Shown here one piece after another: positions 45,121-55,180 of a stretch of DNA of 64,000 nt. The translations under genes were made by a program, and so were the position numbers. The notes below the pieces were generated by a model. It did not search any database, was not told the DNA's origin, and was given only the letters and a program-made list of their open reading frames with translations. Location of the stretch: positions 218,347-282,346 of the forward strand of contig DLIG01000021.1 in assembly GCA_002483605.1 (NCBI GenBank), read 5' to 3'. Position 1 is the first letter of the stretch, and the number at the start of each line of letters is the position of its first letter. Source of the DNA: Sulfurovum sp. UBA7648 (GTDB taxonomy: Bacteria; Campylobacterota; Campylobacteria; Campylobacterales; Sulfurovaceae).

Positions 45121-46356
45121 ATGAAATACACAGAAGTTTTTAAAAACCCGATCACTAGAGGCTTGACCGTTATCCAGTTCCTGAGCTATTTTGGCACCGT
45201 ATTTTCCCATGTTGCAATAGCTTCCTTGTTGGTTAAACTTGGAGCCGGAGCGGATATGATAGCTATGATATTTATAGCTATATTGTTGCCAAGCCTTGTG
45301 CTGGCTCCTATCAACGGTTACATCATAGACAGGTTTGAGTTTAAAAAACTTATTTTGGTGTTGCTTGGTATCGAGATGAGTATGACGATATGCTTTATGT
45401 TTATAAACACTTTGGAGTACATTTGGCTGCTTTGGACATTTTTGTTTATAAGGTCTGTTGCCGGTACTATTATATTTACAGCGGAGATGTCTTATTTGCC
45501 AAAGATCATATCAGACGGTACTCTAAAAGCGGCAAATGAAGTCCATAGCATTATTTGGTCGAGCACATTTGCTTTTGGTATGGCACTTGGCGGGCTAAGT
45601 ACATATTATATTGGCTATATCGGTACATTTATGATAGATTTCTCATTTTATCTTGTAGCGTTTTTTGTGATGTTGAAATTGCCTATCAAAGTTATGCAAA
45701 ACAAAGTCCAAAGCGCATGGAGCGCTACAAAAGAGGTGCTTGGATATATTAGGTCAAATTCAAAAATAGTTCACATCATGATACTTCACTCAAGTGTCGG
45801 TCTTACGGCTTTTGATACTATCGTTACGCTTCTTGCAAAAACCGAATATAAATACGTCATAGCAGTTCCGCTTGCTATCGGGTGGATAAACTTTTCAAGA
45901 GCGATCGCCCTTATGATAGGGCCTGTAATTTTTAGTAAATATATGAAGATGAATAATTTGTGGATATTTATGATATTGCAAGGTGTTACTATCATTATTT
46001 GGGCTTTTTTACAATATGATTTTTCTCTTTCATTGTTTAGTATGTTCTTTGTAGGATTGTTTACTACTTCCATATGGGCTTTCACATATTATCTGCTTCA
46101 GCAAAATACTGATTCAGAATTCCTCGGCAGGGTAATATCATATAATGATATGGCATTTATGGCAGTAGGCGTCAGTATAACTTATGCTATAGGAAAAATG
46201 GCAAGTGCCGGTGTTGAATTAAACTATATAAGTATGATGATAGGAGCTATATTCTTTTTAGCTGCATTTTATGCTTATGTACTGAGAGATAAAATTACCA
46301 TAAGGAATAACGAAAACTCAGGAGAACAAAAAGCTCCATTTGTAGATAAAATCTAA
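45121..46356 (+). CDS. MFS transporter
   Basis: A 411-residue major facilitator protein with about 12 transmembrane segments. The loop after TM2 (NGYIIDRFEFKKLI) is the MFS motif A region, in the form (G)xxxDRFxxKK. It resembles EntS/macrolide-type exporters (DUF894 group) by overall pattern only. Substrate unknown. A 29-base gap follows cutA. Confidence 0.85.
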   Translation: MKYTEVFKNPITRGLTVIQFLSYFGTVFSHVAIASLLVKLGAGADMIAMIFIAILLPSLVLAPINGYIIDRFEFKKLILVLLGIEMSMTICFMFINTLEYIWLLWTFLFIRSVAGTIIFTAEMSYLPKIISDGTLKAANEVHSIIWSSTFAFGMALGGLSTYYIGYIGTFMIDFSFYLVAFFVMLKLPIKVMQNKVQSAWSATKEVLGYIRSNSKIVHIMILHSSVGLTAFDTIVTLLAKTEYKYVIAVPLAIGWINFSRAIALMIGPVIFSKYMKMNNLWIFMILQGVTIIIWAFLQYDFSLSLFSMFFVGLFTTSIWAFTYYLLQQNTDSEFLGRVISYNDMAFMAVGVSITYAIGKMASAGVELNYISMMIGAIFFLAAFYAYVLRDKITIRNNENSGEQKAPFVDKI

Positions 46357-46408
46357 TTGGCTATTGGTTTATTGTATAATTATAACAATAAAATTATAGT
46401 GAGAATAT

Positions 46409-47128
46409 ATGAGACTTGATGTATATTTGGTAGAAAATGGCTACTTCGAGAGTAGGAATAGGGCGTTAGAAGCTATAAAGTCAGGCAAAGTCAAAGTAGA
46501 TAGCAAGATTGCCAAGCCATCAACGCAATGTGATGAAAATAGCCATATAGAAGTAGAAAATGAAAAGTTTTATGCCAGCAGGGCAGCTAGAAAACTTGAA
46601 GCTTTTTTAAAAGAACACAAGATAGGTTTGCAAGGCAAAAAAGCTTTAGATATAGGTTCAAGCACGGGAGGATTTGCTCAGATTTTGCTTGAAAGCGGGG
46701 TGGAGAGTTTGTCATGCGTAGATGTAGGGACAAATCAGCTTCATTTTAGTATCAGAGATGACAAAAGAGTTGCGGTTCATGAAAATTGTGATATAAGAAA
46801 TTTTAGGCCTGAAAGTAAATTTGAACTCATTAGTTGTGACGTCTCTTTTATATCTTTATTGGAGATCATAGACTCTATAGATCGTCTAGCAGATCAAAAT
46901 GCAGATATTATCTTACTATATAAACCGCAATTTGAAGTAGGGCGGTTAGCCAAAAGAGACAGTAGAGGAGTAGTGGTTGATTTGGATGCAATTGCACGCA
47001 CAAAAGAAGCATTTGAAGAGGGTATATCAAAGCTAGGTTGGATATTGAAAGAGTGTGTGCCCTCAAAAGTACAAGGTAAAGAGGGGAATCAAGAGTTGTT
47101 TTATCATTATATCAAAGGTGTATCGTGA
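46409..47128 (+). CDS. tlyA: TlyA-family rRNA 2'-O-methyltransferase
   Basis: S4-domain protein with an FtsJ-like methyltransferase. The 239 residues: N-terminal S4 (MRLDVYLVENGYFESRNRALEAIKSGKVKVD), SAM site KALDIGSSTGGFAQILLESG, CDVSFISL, and LLYKPQFEVGR. TlyA methylates 16S/23S rRNA and is linked to capreomycin sensitivity; the hemolysin name is historical. An inverted repeat TTATTGT-N9-ACAATAA (46369-46391) overlaps its promoter region. Overlaps ribF by 4 bases. Confidence 0.93.
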   Translation: MRLDVYLVENGYFESRNRALEAIKSGKVKVDSKIAKPSTQCDENSHIEVENEKFYASRAARKLEAFLKEHKIGLQGKKALDIGSSTGGFAQILLESGVESLSCVDVGTNQLHFSIRDDKRVAVHENCDIRNFRPESKFELISCDVSFISLLEIIDSIDRLADQNADIILLYKPQFEVGRLAKRDSRGVVVDLDAIARTKEAFEEGISKLGWILKECVPSKVQGKEGNQELFYHYIKGVS

Positions 47129-47913
47129 TAACTTCTATTGCCATAGGTGCTTTTGATGGTGTGCATTTGGCCCATAAGGTACTTATTGATAGTGTTGATG
47201 CAGCGGCCATTATAGAACGAAATAGCGGTGTATTGACCCCCGGATATGCAAGGACAAGATATATAGACAAGCCGTCTTTTTTTTATCATTTTGACAAGAT
47301 AAGAGAACTTTCTGCCGAAGCATTTGTATCTCGTCTCAAAGAAGATTTTCCAAACCTGACAAAAATTGTAGTTGGATATGATTTTCATTTCGGCAAAGGT
47401 AAAAGCGGCGATGTAAAATTACTTGAAAAGCTTTTTGACGGAGAGGTGGTGGTAGTAGAGCCCATAAAATCAGACGGCATAGCCGTGCATTCTCGAGTGA
47501 TAAAAGATCTCATAAAAAACAGCGAGATACAAAAGGCTAATATTTTACTTGGCAGAAGTTATCAAATTGGCGGTGAAGTAATAAGCGGTCAAGGAATCGG
47601 CGGCAAAGAGCTTGTTCCTACTCTCAATATAGATTCAAAAGATTATCTGCTTCCAAAAGACGGAATTTATGCAACAAATACCAAAATTGGCGATATTTGG
47701 CATAAAAGTGTAAGCTTTATAGGCCACAGGGTAAGTACTGACGGCAAATTTGCCGTTGAAACACATATTATAGATAAAGAGATACACGGCGTTAATGATT
47801 CAGTAGAGATAAGCTTTGAAAAATTTATAAGAGAAAACAGGAAATTCGATGATTTTAGAGAATTGAAAAGCCAAATCGAAGAAGATATTTTAAAAGCAAA
47901 AGAGATTATATGA
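47125..47913 (+). CDS. ribF: Bifunctional riboflavin kinase / FAD synthetase
   Basis: Makes FMN and FAD. At 262 residues it is shorter than the usual 300+. N-terminal nucleotidyltransferase: [17 protein letters not shown] and [17 protein letters not shown]-terminal kinase: [21 protein letters not shown] (usual GxGxxxGxPTxN), with DGIYATNT. Order tlyA-ribF-cmoA matches Campylobacter by memory. Coupled to both neighbours by overlap. Confidence 0.93.
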   Translation: MITSIAIGAFDGVHLAHKVLIDSVDAAAIIERNSGVLTPGYARTRYIDKPSFFYHFDKIRELSAEAFVSRLKEDFPNLTKIVVGYDFHFGKGKSGDVKLLEKLFDGEVVVVEPIKSDGIAVHSRVIKDLIKNSEIQKANILLGRSYQIGGEVISGQGIGGKELVPTLNIDSKDYLLPKDGIYATNTKIGDIWHKSVSFIGHRVSTDGKFAVETHIIDKEIHGVNDSVEISFEKFIRENRKFDDFRELKSQIEEDILKAKEII

Positions 47914-48659
47914 AAAACTCAACCAATAAGGGCTCAGTTATGAATAACAAAAAAGATAATGTTTTTGCACAAGAGCTTGAAAAACAGTTTGAGTTTGATG
48001 AATCCGTAGCAACAGTTTTTGATGATATGCTAAGCCGTTCTGTGCCGTTTTATGATGAGGTGCAAAAACTTATTATTTCATTGATACTAAAACAACAAGA
48101 TGATGATAAAAAAGTACTGGATCTTGGTTCGTCAACTGCAAAATTTTTGATAGATTTACATTGTCAAATGAGTAAAAAGATGACATTAAAAGGCATTGAC
48201 AATTCAGAAGCAATGCTTGTCCAAGCAAGAGCAAAATGCAAGGCATATGGTGTGAATATAGAGTTGGAATACGGCGACATAATCACATGTGAATTCGGAA
48301 TTCAAGATTTTATAGTTGCCAACTATACTTTACAATTTATTCGTCCGATCCAAAGAGTATCATTAGTCAAAAAAATATATGATTCATTGGAAAATGGAGG
48401 AGTATTTTTGTTTTCGGAAAAAGTAGTTTTCGATGAAAAAAAATTAGATAAAATTATGATAGATATTTATTATGACCACAAGAAAGCCCAAGGATACAGC
48501 ACTTATGAGATAGCAAAGAAACGAGAAGCATTGGAAAATGTACTTGTACCTTACACTATAAGTGAAAATATTCAGATGTGCAAAGAGGCTGGATTTAGCA
48601 AAATCAATACTGTATTTCAATGGGCTAATTTTGTGACATTTATTGCCTACAAATCATAA
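47910..48659 (+). CDS. cmoA: Carboxy-SAM synthase
   Basis: Converts SAM and prephenate to carboxy-SAM for tRNA uridine-34 modification. The 249 residues contain the CmoA signature [25 protein letters not shown] motif [37 protein letters not shown] and [10 protein letters not shown]. Two starts are possible: ATG at 47910 (overlaps ribF) or ATG at 47940 after AAGGGCTC; the second gives MNNKKDNVF, nearer to usual CmoA. CmoB is not in the window. Confidence 0.9.
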   Translation: MKNSTNKGSVMNNKKDNVFAQELEKQFEFDESVATVFDDMLSRSVPFYDEVQKLIISLILKQQDDDKKVLDLGSSTAKFLIDLHCQMSKKMTLKGIDNSEAMLVQARAKCKAYGVNIELEYGDIITCEFGIQDFIVANYTLQFIRPIQRVSLVKKIYDSLENGGVFLFSEKVVFDEKKLDKIMIDIYYDHKKAQGYSTYEIAKKREALENVLVPYTISENIQMCKEAGFSKINTVFQWANFVTFIAYKS

Positions 48660-48827
48660 TCATAATCTTGAGTTATTCACACCTTTTCTATATTTTTTAA
48701 TAGGGATTATTCACATTGTGAAAATGATAAAAATCATAATAAAATCTATCTAAAAAATTTTACAAAAGTTAAATAATTGATTCATTTTAAAACTTTGTAA
48801 TAAGTGGTTAGAATATGATATAAAAAT

Positions 48828-48855
48828 TTGACATTTTTTTTTAATAAGGTATAAT
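48828..48855 (+). promoter_or_regulatory. Sigma-70-type promoter of the DAHP synthase gene
   Basis: TTGACA (48828-48833), 16-base spacer, TATAAT (48850-48855), about 29 bases before the ATG. A consensus -35 like this is uncommon in Campylobacterota, where -10 plus T-rich upstream sequence is usual, so strong expression is likely. Confidence 0.8.
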
Positions 48856-48884
48856 CTTGCATTAATTTTTTGAAGGACATTATC

Positions 48885-50228
48885 ATGAGTTGGAGACCAA
48901 ATAGCTGGAGAGACTTTCCTATTAAGCAGCAACCAGTCTATCCGGACCAAAATGCATTAAAAACTATCGAAGCAGAACTTGCTACTTATCCACCTTTGAT
49001 ATTTGCCGGCGAAGCGCGTAATTTGAAAGCTGATCTTGCCCGTGCTGGCAGGGGAGAAGCTTTTTTGCTTCAAGGCGGAGACTGTGCAGAGAGTTTTTCG
49101 AATTTTAATGCCTCATCGATCAAAAATCTTTTCAAGTTGATGCTGCAAATGAATATGGTGCTTATGTATGCTTCGGGCAAACCGATCATCAAAGTAGGCA
49201 GAATAGCTGGACAATTTGCTAAGCCTAGAAGTAGTGATTTTGAAGAGGCAAATGGTGTTAGTTTGCCTAGTTATCGCGGTGATATTATTAATGACATCGA
49301 ATTTACTTCCGAAGCCAGAATCCCAGATCCTGCTCGCATGCTTAAAGCTTACAACCAATCAGCTGCTACGATGAATTTGCTCCGAGCTTTTTCAAGGGGC
49401 GGAATGGCTGATCTTGAACAAGTTCATCAATGGAATTTGGATTTTATCAAAGATCATGATCTTGGCAAAAAATATGAAGAATTGAGCAGTAAGATAGATG
49501 ATGCATTGAGATTTATGAGCGCTTGCGGATTAGAAGTAAAGAATATTCCTCAGCTGCATCAAACCACGCTTTATACATCGCATGAAGCATTATTGCTTAA
49601 TTATGAAGAAGCACTCACTAGAAAAGACAGCTTGACTGGTGATTGGTATGATTGTTCTGCTCATATGCTTTGGATCGGGGATCGTACAAGAGATTTGGAT
49701 GATGCCCATATAGAGTATTTTAGAGGCATACAAAACCCAATCGGCTGCAAAGTCGGGCCAAGCATGCAAGAAGATGAGTTGATATCCTTAATTGATGCAT
49801 TAAACCCAAATAATGAAGAGGGAAGACTGAATCTCATTGTTCGTATGGGGGCATCTAAGATAAGTGAATATTTCCCTCCTCTTTTGAGAAGAGTAAAATC
49901 TGAAGGCAGAAATGTTGTATGGTCTATTGACCCAATGCATGGAAATGTGGAAAAAGCAAGTTCCGGCTTTAAAACTAGAGATTTTGATAATATTCTAAGT
50001 GAGGTCAAACAGTTTTTTGCTATACATGAAAGCGAAGGCACCATTGCAGGTGGCATACATCTTGAAATGACAGGCGATGATGTAACAGAGTGTACCGGAA
50101 GCCAAAGTTGTGCGATTACTGCCGAAGGGCTTTCTAGCCGTTATCATACACAATGTGATCCAAGACTAAATGCCAAACAAGCTTTAGAGCTTGCATTTAT
50201 GCTTTCAGATACAATAGCAGGAAAATGA
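48885..50228 (+). CDS. 3-deoxy-7-phosphoheptulonate synthase, class II
   Basis: First step of the shikimate pathway (erythrose-4-phosphate plus PEP). Class II (plant-like) enzyme: 447 residues, [31 protein letters not shown] site [48 protein letters not shown] catalytic stretch, ECTGSQS. I chose ATG at 48885 with AAGGA seven bases upstream; a TTG 15 bases earlier is in frame but coincides with the ribosome-binding site. Close to aroE and trpE on the other strand. Confidence 0.95.
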   Translation: MSWRPNSWRDFPIKQQPVYPDQNALKTIEAELATYPPLIFAGEARNLKADLARAGRGEAFLLQGGDCAESFSNFNASSIKNLFKLMLQMNMVLMYASGKPIIKVGRIAGQFAKPRSSDFEEANGVSLPSYRGDIINDIEFTSEARIPDPARMLKAYNQSAATMNLLRAFSRGGMADLEQVHQWNLDFIKDHDLGKKYEELSSKIDDALRFMSACGLEVKNIPQLHQTTLYTSHEALLLNYEEALTRKDSLTGDWYDCSAHMLWIGDRTRDLDDAHIEYFRGIQNPIGCKVGPSMQEDELISLIDALNPNNEEGRLNLIVRMGASKISEYFPPLLRRVKSEGRNVVWSIDPMHGNVEKASSGFKTRDFDNILSEVKQFFAIHESEGTIAGGIHLEMTGDDVTECTGSQSCAITAEGLSSRYHTQCDPRLNAKQALELAFMLSDTIAGK

Positions 50229-50284
50229 TCGAGCCATCTTGGTAATTTTTAGATCCCAAGACAGGTTCAGGAGATGATAGCGAT

Positions 50285-50364
50285 GTTATTTTGAGAACAC
50301 GAAGTATTTGTGAGAATCTAACAAAAAGAGATCTTCACGAAATGTAAAGATTTCTCAAGATGAC
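50285..50364. repeat. Imperfect inverted repeat (REP/MITE-like)
   Basis: About 35-base arms: the left starts GTTATTTTGAGAA and reaches GAGAATCT; the right, read in reverse complement, starts GTCATCTTGAGAAATC and reaches GAAGATCT. The arms can fold into a long hairpin with a short A-rich loop. The sequence resembles the widespread bacterial palindromic family with GTCATCxTGAG ends. It lies between convergent DAHP synthase and aroE genes in a 203-base gap. Confidence 0.55.
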
Positions 50365-50431
50365 AAAACCACACGTTTTTTGAAAAATAGGGCGAGAATA
50401 AATTTATTTATTTATAATATAATTTTTCTTA

Positions 50432-51223
50432 CTAAAGAAAAGCCATTTTCATAGTTTGTTCTATCTGTTTCAATTCAAACTTATGATCTGTAAAGTGATC
50501 AAATGCCAAAACGCCTTGGTTTAACAGCATAGCACTTCCGTCTTGAGTTGGTTTGTTGGCTTGTTTGGCAAGCTTCAAAAATGGAGTATCTTTGCCGTAA
50601 ATGACATCTATGCAGCTTTTTGCATTATTTATTATAGACTCCAATAAAGAAATTGGAGCAGGCAAGCTGTCGTCCTGCAGGCCGGCCGATGTCATATTGG
50701 CTATCAAATCAAATGCAGCATCAATGGGTAGGGTTTGATGATCATAACATTCAAATCCATTTTGGATAAATGGCACTAATCGCTCAGGAGTACGGTTAAG
50801 AATCGTAACTTTATAGCCAGCCTCTCTTAGTAGAATACTAGTTGACATGGCCGTACCGCCTGCACCAATTAGAAGAATGGTTTTTGTGTTACTCTCAATT
50901 GCTTTTAAAAATCCAGGGCCGTCTGTGTTGTATCCGTGTAATTTGCCGTCTCTTAATACGATCGTATTTACTGCTTTGGCTTTGTTGGCAAATTCATCGC
51001 ACCAATCACACGCTTCAAATGCAGCCTCCTTGTGCGGCACGGTAATATTTGCTCCATTAAGGCCAAGAGAGAGAAAAGCTTCTCTTAAACGCTTCCCATC
51101 TTTAAGTAGATAGCGGCCATAGCATCCGTTATATTTTAGAAGATAAAATGCAAAATTATGCATAAGCGGCGATTTTGAATGAGATACAGGATTGCCTAAA
51201 ATGGCAAATAGCTCTGAAAACAT
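50432..51223 (-). CDS. aroE: Shikimate dehydrogenase
   Basis: Reduces 3-dehydroshikimate with NADPH. The 263 residues: AILGNPVSHSKSPLMHNFAF (shikimate site), GANITVPHKEAAFEACDWC with catalytic Lys, GYNTDGPGFLKA, NADP motif LIGAGGTAMSTSILL and LNRTPERL, with QDGSAMLLNQG near the end. Starts 3 bases after trpE ends in the same direction. Confidence 0.97.
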   Translation of the reverse strand: MFSELFAILGNPVSHSKSPLMHNFAFYLLKYNGCYGRYLLKDGKRLREAFLSLGLNGANITVPHKEAAFEACDWCDEFANKAKAVNTIVLRDGKLHGYNTDGPGFLKAIESNTKTILLIGAGGTAMSTSILLREAGYKVTILNRTPERLVPFIQNGFECYDHQTLPIDAAFDLIANMTSAGLQDDSLPAPISLLESIINNAKSCIDVIYGKDTPFLKLAKQANKPTQDGSAMLLNQGVLAFDHFTDHKFELKQIEQTMKMAFL

Positions 51224-51226
51224 AAA

Positions 51227-52630
51227 TTATACTTTTTCCAACTCTTGGAGTGTTGACACAAGAGCACCAAGTTTATTATTGACTTCCAAAAATTCCAATT
51301 CCGGTTTGGAGTCGGCTACCACGCCTGCACCTGCTTGAAGAGTTATCTTGTCAGGTTGAATAAGAGCTGTACGGATGGCAATCGCTGAATCCATATTGCC
51401 GTTAAATGCAAAGTATCCTACACATCCGCTATAAAATCCTCTTTTTAAGCCTTCAAAATGTGCTATAAGCTCCATAGCTTTGATTTTTGGAGCCCCGGTC
51501 ATTGTGCCGGCAGTAAATGTAGCAGCAAAAAGATCAAACATATCTTTATCATCTCTTAATATGGCTTCTACATCAGATACCATGTGCATTACATGACTAT
51601 ATTTCTCCACCCTCATCATATCTGTGACTTTTACGCTTCCTGTTTTTGCTATGCGGCCGACATCGTTTCGTCCAAGATCGATAAGCATTAAGTGCTCTGC
51701 ACATTCTTTCGGATCACCTAGCATCTCAAGTTCGAGCTCTTTGTCTCTTTGGTTATTTTTGCCTCTTTTGCGAGTACCTGCGATCGGACGCAGTAAAATA
51801 TTGCCGTCATTTAGCCTGATCATTACTTCCGGTGAAGAACCGCAAATTGCAAAATCTTCGTATTCTAGTAAAAATAGATATGGAGAAGGATTTTTAGATC
51901 TTAACAGCCTGTAAAAACTAATAGGATCGACTTGACCGTACTGCGTATATCTGTTTGATATAAGTATCTGGAAAATATCTCCTGCGCGAATATGCTCTTT
52001 GGAATGCTCTATAAGTGATTTAAATCTTTCTTCATTGATATTTAACCCGCCCTCTTGAAGCACTGCTTTTTGAAGTCGCGCAGGCGAATGAGGCCTTTGC
52101 AGTAATGCTTCTATGTGTTCAACCGCATTTCCCAAGGAGTCATCATTTTGGATTATTGTAAGAGTGGCATTTTTATGAGAATAGCCTATGATAATTTTTG
52201 GACGAATAAGATCTAAGTCGGGAGTATTTAGGGTATCCATTAAATTGTCCATGCTTTTAGACAATACGGGCTCAAATACCTTGACCATATCGTATCCTAT
52301 AAAACCTATAAAACCGTCAACAAAACTAAAACCTGCTTTATTGCTAAGTGATTGATAATGCTTTTTGTCTATAGAAGAATAATACGCTTTGAGAAAAGCA
52401 AAAGGATCCTCGTCTATGTGTTTAGCAATGCCATTATTATTGACATAAGAAGTTTTGCCATCTTTATATGTCAATCTCTCTTTGGCGCCTATTGCTATAA
52501 AGCTAAAGTTCCCTTCGCTATTATTTACTACACTTTCAAACAGCATAGTAACTTCATTTGGAAAAATAGTTTTTAGCTCCTCGTATAGCGCTACTGGGGT
52601 TAGTTGATCAAAAAGAATAGTTTTTAACAA
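51227..52630 (-). CDS. trpE: Anthranilate synthase component I
   Basis: Chorismate-utilising enzyme. The 467 residues have a TrpE-type N-terminus (TMLFESVVNNSEGNFSFIAIG) and the catalytic half: DIFQILISNRY, SPYLFLLEYEDFAICGSSPEVMIRL, RPIAGTRKRGKN, HLMLIDLGRNDVGRIAKTGSVKV, SHVMHMVSDVEA, TAGTMTGAPKIKAME, and GFYSGCVGYFAFNGNMDSAIAIRT. PabB is close in sequence; the N-terminus favours TrpE but no other trp genes are adjacent, so some doubt remains. Confidence 0.85.
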   Translation of the reverse strand: MLKTILFDQLTPVALYEELKTIFPNEVTMLFESVVNNSEGNFSFIAIGAKERLTYKDGKTSYVNNNGIAKHIDEDPFAFLKAYYSSIDKKHYQSLSNKAGFSFVDGFIGFIGYDMVKVFEPVLSKSMDNLMDTLNTPDLDLIRPKIIIGYSHKNATLTIIQNDDSLGNAVEHIEALLQRPHSPARLQKAVLQEGGLNINEERFKSLIEHSKEHIRAGDIFQILISNRYTQYGQVDPISFYRLLRSKNPSPYLFLLEYEDFAICGSSPEVMIRLNDGNILLRPIAGTRKRGKNNQRDKELELEMLGDPKECAEHLMLIDLGRNDVGRIAKTGSVKVTDMMRVEKYSHVMHMVSDVEAILRDDKDMFDLFAATFTAGTMTGAPKIKAMELIAHFEGLKRGFYSGCVGYFAFNGNMDSAIAIRTALIQPDKITLQAGAGVVADSKPELEFLEVNNKLGALVSTLQELEKV

Positions 52631-52640
52631 AATAAAGCCT

Positions 52641-53363
52641 TTATTGTTTGATGATAAAGGCAGATGGATTGATGCGATTTTTTATCTCTTTTAATTCTTT
52701 TTCCGCTTGTGCTCTACTGTCAAATGGCCCAATAAGAAATTTTGAAATTGTAGTTTCGCCTCGTTTTGAAGTTTTCACTTGATAATTATATTTACTATTT
52801 TTTATAACAGATAAAAATGTTTCGTTTGGTTTTGAAGAAAAAGATCCTACTTGAATAAAAAATACCTCTTTTTTTGCTTCCGTATTTGCTTTTTTTTGCT
52901 CGGTTACGCTTTTATTGACCTCTTTGGTTGGTTTAACCGTGCTTTTATTTGCTTCTTTATCTTCCAAAGGTTTGGCTGCATTTGGAGATACATTGGTTGC
53001 GGATTGGAGCTTTTTATTGATAACTTCAGGAATATCGGCAGGTTTTGGAGTTGTTGCTTCTATTTTATTATCCAAAGTTGTGTTGGCATCTGTTGAAGTG
53101 CCAATTGGAGACGAAGAAATATTTTCATCATTTGTGGCATTTGTTTCCAGCTGTAGATCAGGATTAGCTGTTTGCGTATAGTTTTGCTCATTTATAAGCG
53201 GAGTTTTGCTTGGTTCTTCCAAAAGTATTTTTGTTGAAAATATAGCTAAGATAAGTACAATAATGATCAATATAATGGTTGTCAAAATACTTTTTATATT
53301 ATTTTTCGATTTCTTTTCCATGCTATCAATAATCAAATCATCAAGATTGTTATGATCTTTCAT
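52641..53363 (-). CDS. SPOR-domain membrane protein
   Basis: A 240-residue protein with a cytoplasmic N-terminus (about 1-24), one transmembrane segment (about 25-46), a Thr/Asn/Lys-rich disordered periplasmic stretch (about 60-165), and a C-terminal SPOR domain (about 165-240; EVFFIQVGSFSSKPNETFL, KFLIGPFDSRAQAEKEL). SPOR binds denuded peptidoglycan at the septum. Similar plan to FtsN/DamX but not orthologous by motif. It sits 10 bases before trpE, as a SPOR gene next to aroE does in Campylobacter (memory). Confidence 0.87.
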   Translation of the reverse strand: MKDHNNLDDLIIDSMEKKSKNNIKSILTTIILIIIVLILAIFSTKILLEEPSKTPLINEQNYTQTANPDLQLETNATNDENISSSPIGTSTDANTTLDNKIEATTPKPADIPEVINKKLQSATNVSPNAAKPLEDKEANKSTVKPTKEVNKSVTEQKKANTEAKKEVFFIQVGSFSSKPNETFLSVIKNSKYNYQVKTSKRGETTISKFLIGPFDSRAQAEKELKEIKNRINPSAFIIKQ

Positions 53364-53436
53364 GATATTTTCTCCAAATATATAATTTAAAAAGATTATA
53401 CCATGATTTTATTTTTAACTTCTTGTTTAAGGTTGA

Positions 53437-55026
53437 TTAGTTTGAATTAATAATATCAAGTTTTTTATTGTAAATGCTCGTTTGCGCTCCATAAAATCCC
53501 AAAAGAATATGTGGTAAATTCGCATGAGAATAAGAACTATTACGCAATTGTTTTAAAGTCTCTAATGAAATTCGTTTTTGTGTTTTTTCTCCAAGCCATA
53601 TCATCATACCTATATGTGTTTGAGCGTCAGGAGCAATAAGTTTTGGCAATCCATGAAGATAAATTCCGTTTTCTCCCAATGACTCTCCATGGTCGCTTGC
53701 ATAGAACATGGCTGTTTGGAATGCATTGTCATTTTGTTTTAAAAGCTCTATAACTTTAGTTAGGAAGTCATCTGTATAAAGTATAGCATTGTCATAAGCG
53801 TTACTAAGCTCTTCTTTTGAGCATTGTTCTAATTGGTTTGTTTTGCAAGTAGGTGTAAATTTTTCATAATTTTTTGGATATCTTTTGTAGTATGCCGGGC
53901 CATGATTCCCCATTTGATGTAAAACTATCAATATGTCCCCGTTTTTATGACTGTCGATATAGGTTTGTAAATCTTTCAACATCCCTTCGTCTCTGCATTC
54001 ATCGCCTTCGCAAACGGTATTTGTATCAGGCGTTCTGAAACTTTCATATTTGAGTCTGACTGCTACTCCCTTGGAATCGGAATTGTTGTCTCTCCATAAT
54101 ACATTAACACCGGCTCTATTGAGCACATCTAGTACGTTCTCTTGAGATCTCGCCTTTTCTGTGTTGGCACCGTCATTGCCAAGAAAAGAAAACATGCACG
54201 GCACAGAGACCGCAGTGGATGTGCCGCATGATGTTGTGTCTGTGAAGTTTACAAGATCAGATTCTTGTTTTAGTTTTGGATTTGTATCTTTGCTGTATCC
54301 GTTTAATGAAAAATGATCAGCTCTGGCTGCCTCTCCGACTACCATGATCATCAGTTTTCTGTCGCCATTGGGTACTATTTTGACATCACTTCCTACCTTT
54401 GTTAGCACAGTGTTTTTCGGGGAAAAGGACTTACCGGCATATTTACCGATGTTGTATATCGGGAATGTGGGATTTGTATAGAATCTAAGAGGTTTATGTT
54501 CTCTAAAAAATGAAGAATAATACGAGCCAAATACTAATATGGTTATTACTATAACAAATATAGATAATGTAGAAATCAAAGCTTTGATTTTAAGGGCTTG
54601 TTTGAAGGATGTACTAATTAACGGTTGTTTGTATATATAAAATGAGGGTAAAACAGCCAAAATTAAGACAAAAATCACAAGTTGCCAACTAAATAGATCA
54701 AGCGATTCATTTAAATTTGTCTGGACGGCATTTTGTATCATACTGTCATCTATAACAACCTGATATGAATGCATAAAATATGCAGAAAATGCAGCTATGA
54801 TCATAAAAGTTATCAAAAAAGGCTTGGTTGTATATTTTGAACTCAAAAGTGTAAACAGCAAAACCAATAGGCTAAAAAGAACCACGCCTAAAGAGATCAC
54901 AAACAGTATATTTGCACCATTAAAAGTATATATATCTGTAACTTTTGAAAAAAAAGTAAAATTAGTAAATAATACCAAAAATAGCGAAGTTATAATTATT
55001 AATTTTGTTGTTGAAATCGGCTTCAT
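53437..55026 (-). CDS. Phosphoethanolamine transferase (EptA/EptC type)
   Basis: Inner-membrane alkaline-phosphatase-fold enzyme that moves phosphoethanolamine from phosphatidylethanolamine to lipid A or other targets. The 529 residues: five N-terminal transmembrane segments (about 8-175), then the periplasmic domain with VVGEAARADHFSLNGY (metal Glu), nucleophile Thr in SCGTSTAVSVPCMFS, VLHQMGNHGPAYY, FYASDHGESLGENGIYLHG. Such enzymes in Campylobacter also decorate flagella. It sits between the DUF1882 and SPOR genes, which are adjacent in Campylobacter as I remember, so it may be an insertion here. Confidence 0.92.
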   Translation of the reverse strand: MKPISTTKLIIITSLFLVLFTNFTFFSKVTDIYTFNGANILFVISLGVVLFSLLVLLFTLLSSKYTTKPFLITFMIIAAFSAYFMHSYQVVIDDSMIQNAVQTNLNESLDLFSWQLVIFVLILAVLPSFYIYKQPLISTSFKQALKIKALISTLSIFVIVITILVFGSYYSSFFREHKPLRFYTNPTFPIYNIGKYAGKSFSPKNTVLTKVGSDVKIVPNGDRKLMIMVVGEAARADHFSLNGYSKDTNPKLKQESDLVNFTDTTSCGTSTAVSVPCMFSFLGNDGANTEKARSQENVLDVLNRAGVNVLWRDNNSDSKGVAVRLKYESFRTPDTNTVCEGDECRDEGMLKDLQTYIDSHKNGDILIVLHQMGNHGPAYYKRYPKNYEKFTPTCKTNQLEQCSKEELSNAYDNAILYTDDFLTKVIELLKQNDNAFQTAMFYASDHGESLGENGIYLHGLPKLIAPDAQTHIGMMIWLGEKTQKRISLETLKQLRNSSYSHANLPHILLGFYGAQTSIYNKKLDIINSN

Positions 55027-55180
55027 TTTTTTCTTTCTAAAATAAAAATATTACTTTTCTTCCTCGAAATCCTGGAATCAAACATATGCTAAATATATCG
55101 CCATATCTACAAAGAATTATTATAATGATTATAAGCAATAATATATGAAGTATAATATTGTATTAAAAAACAGTTAATCA

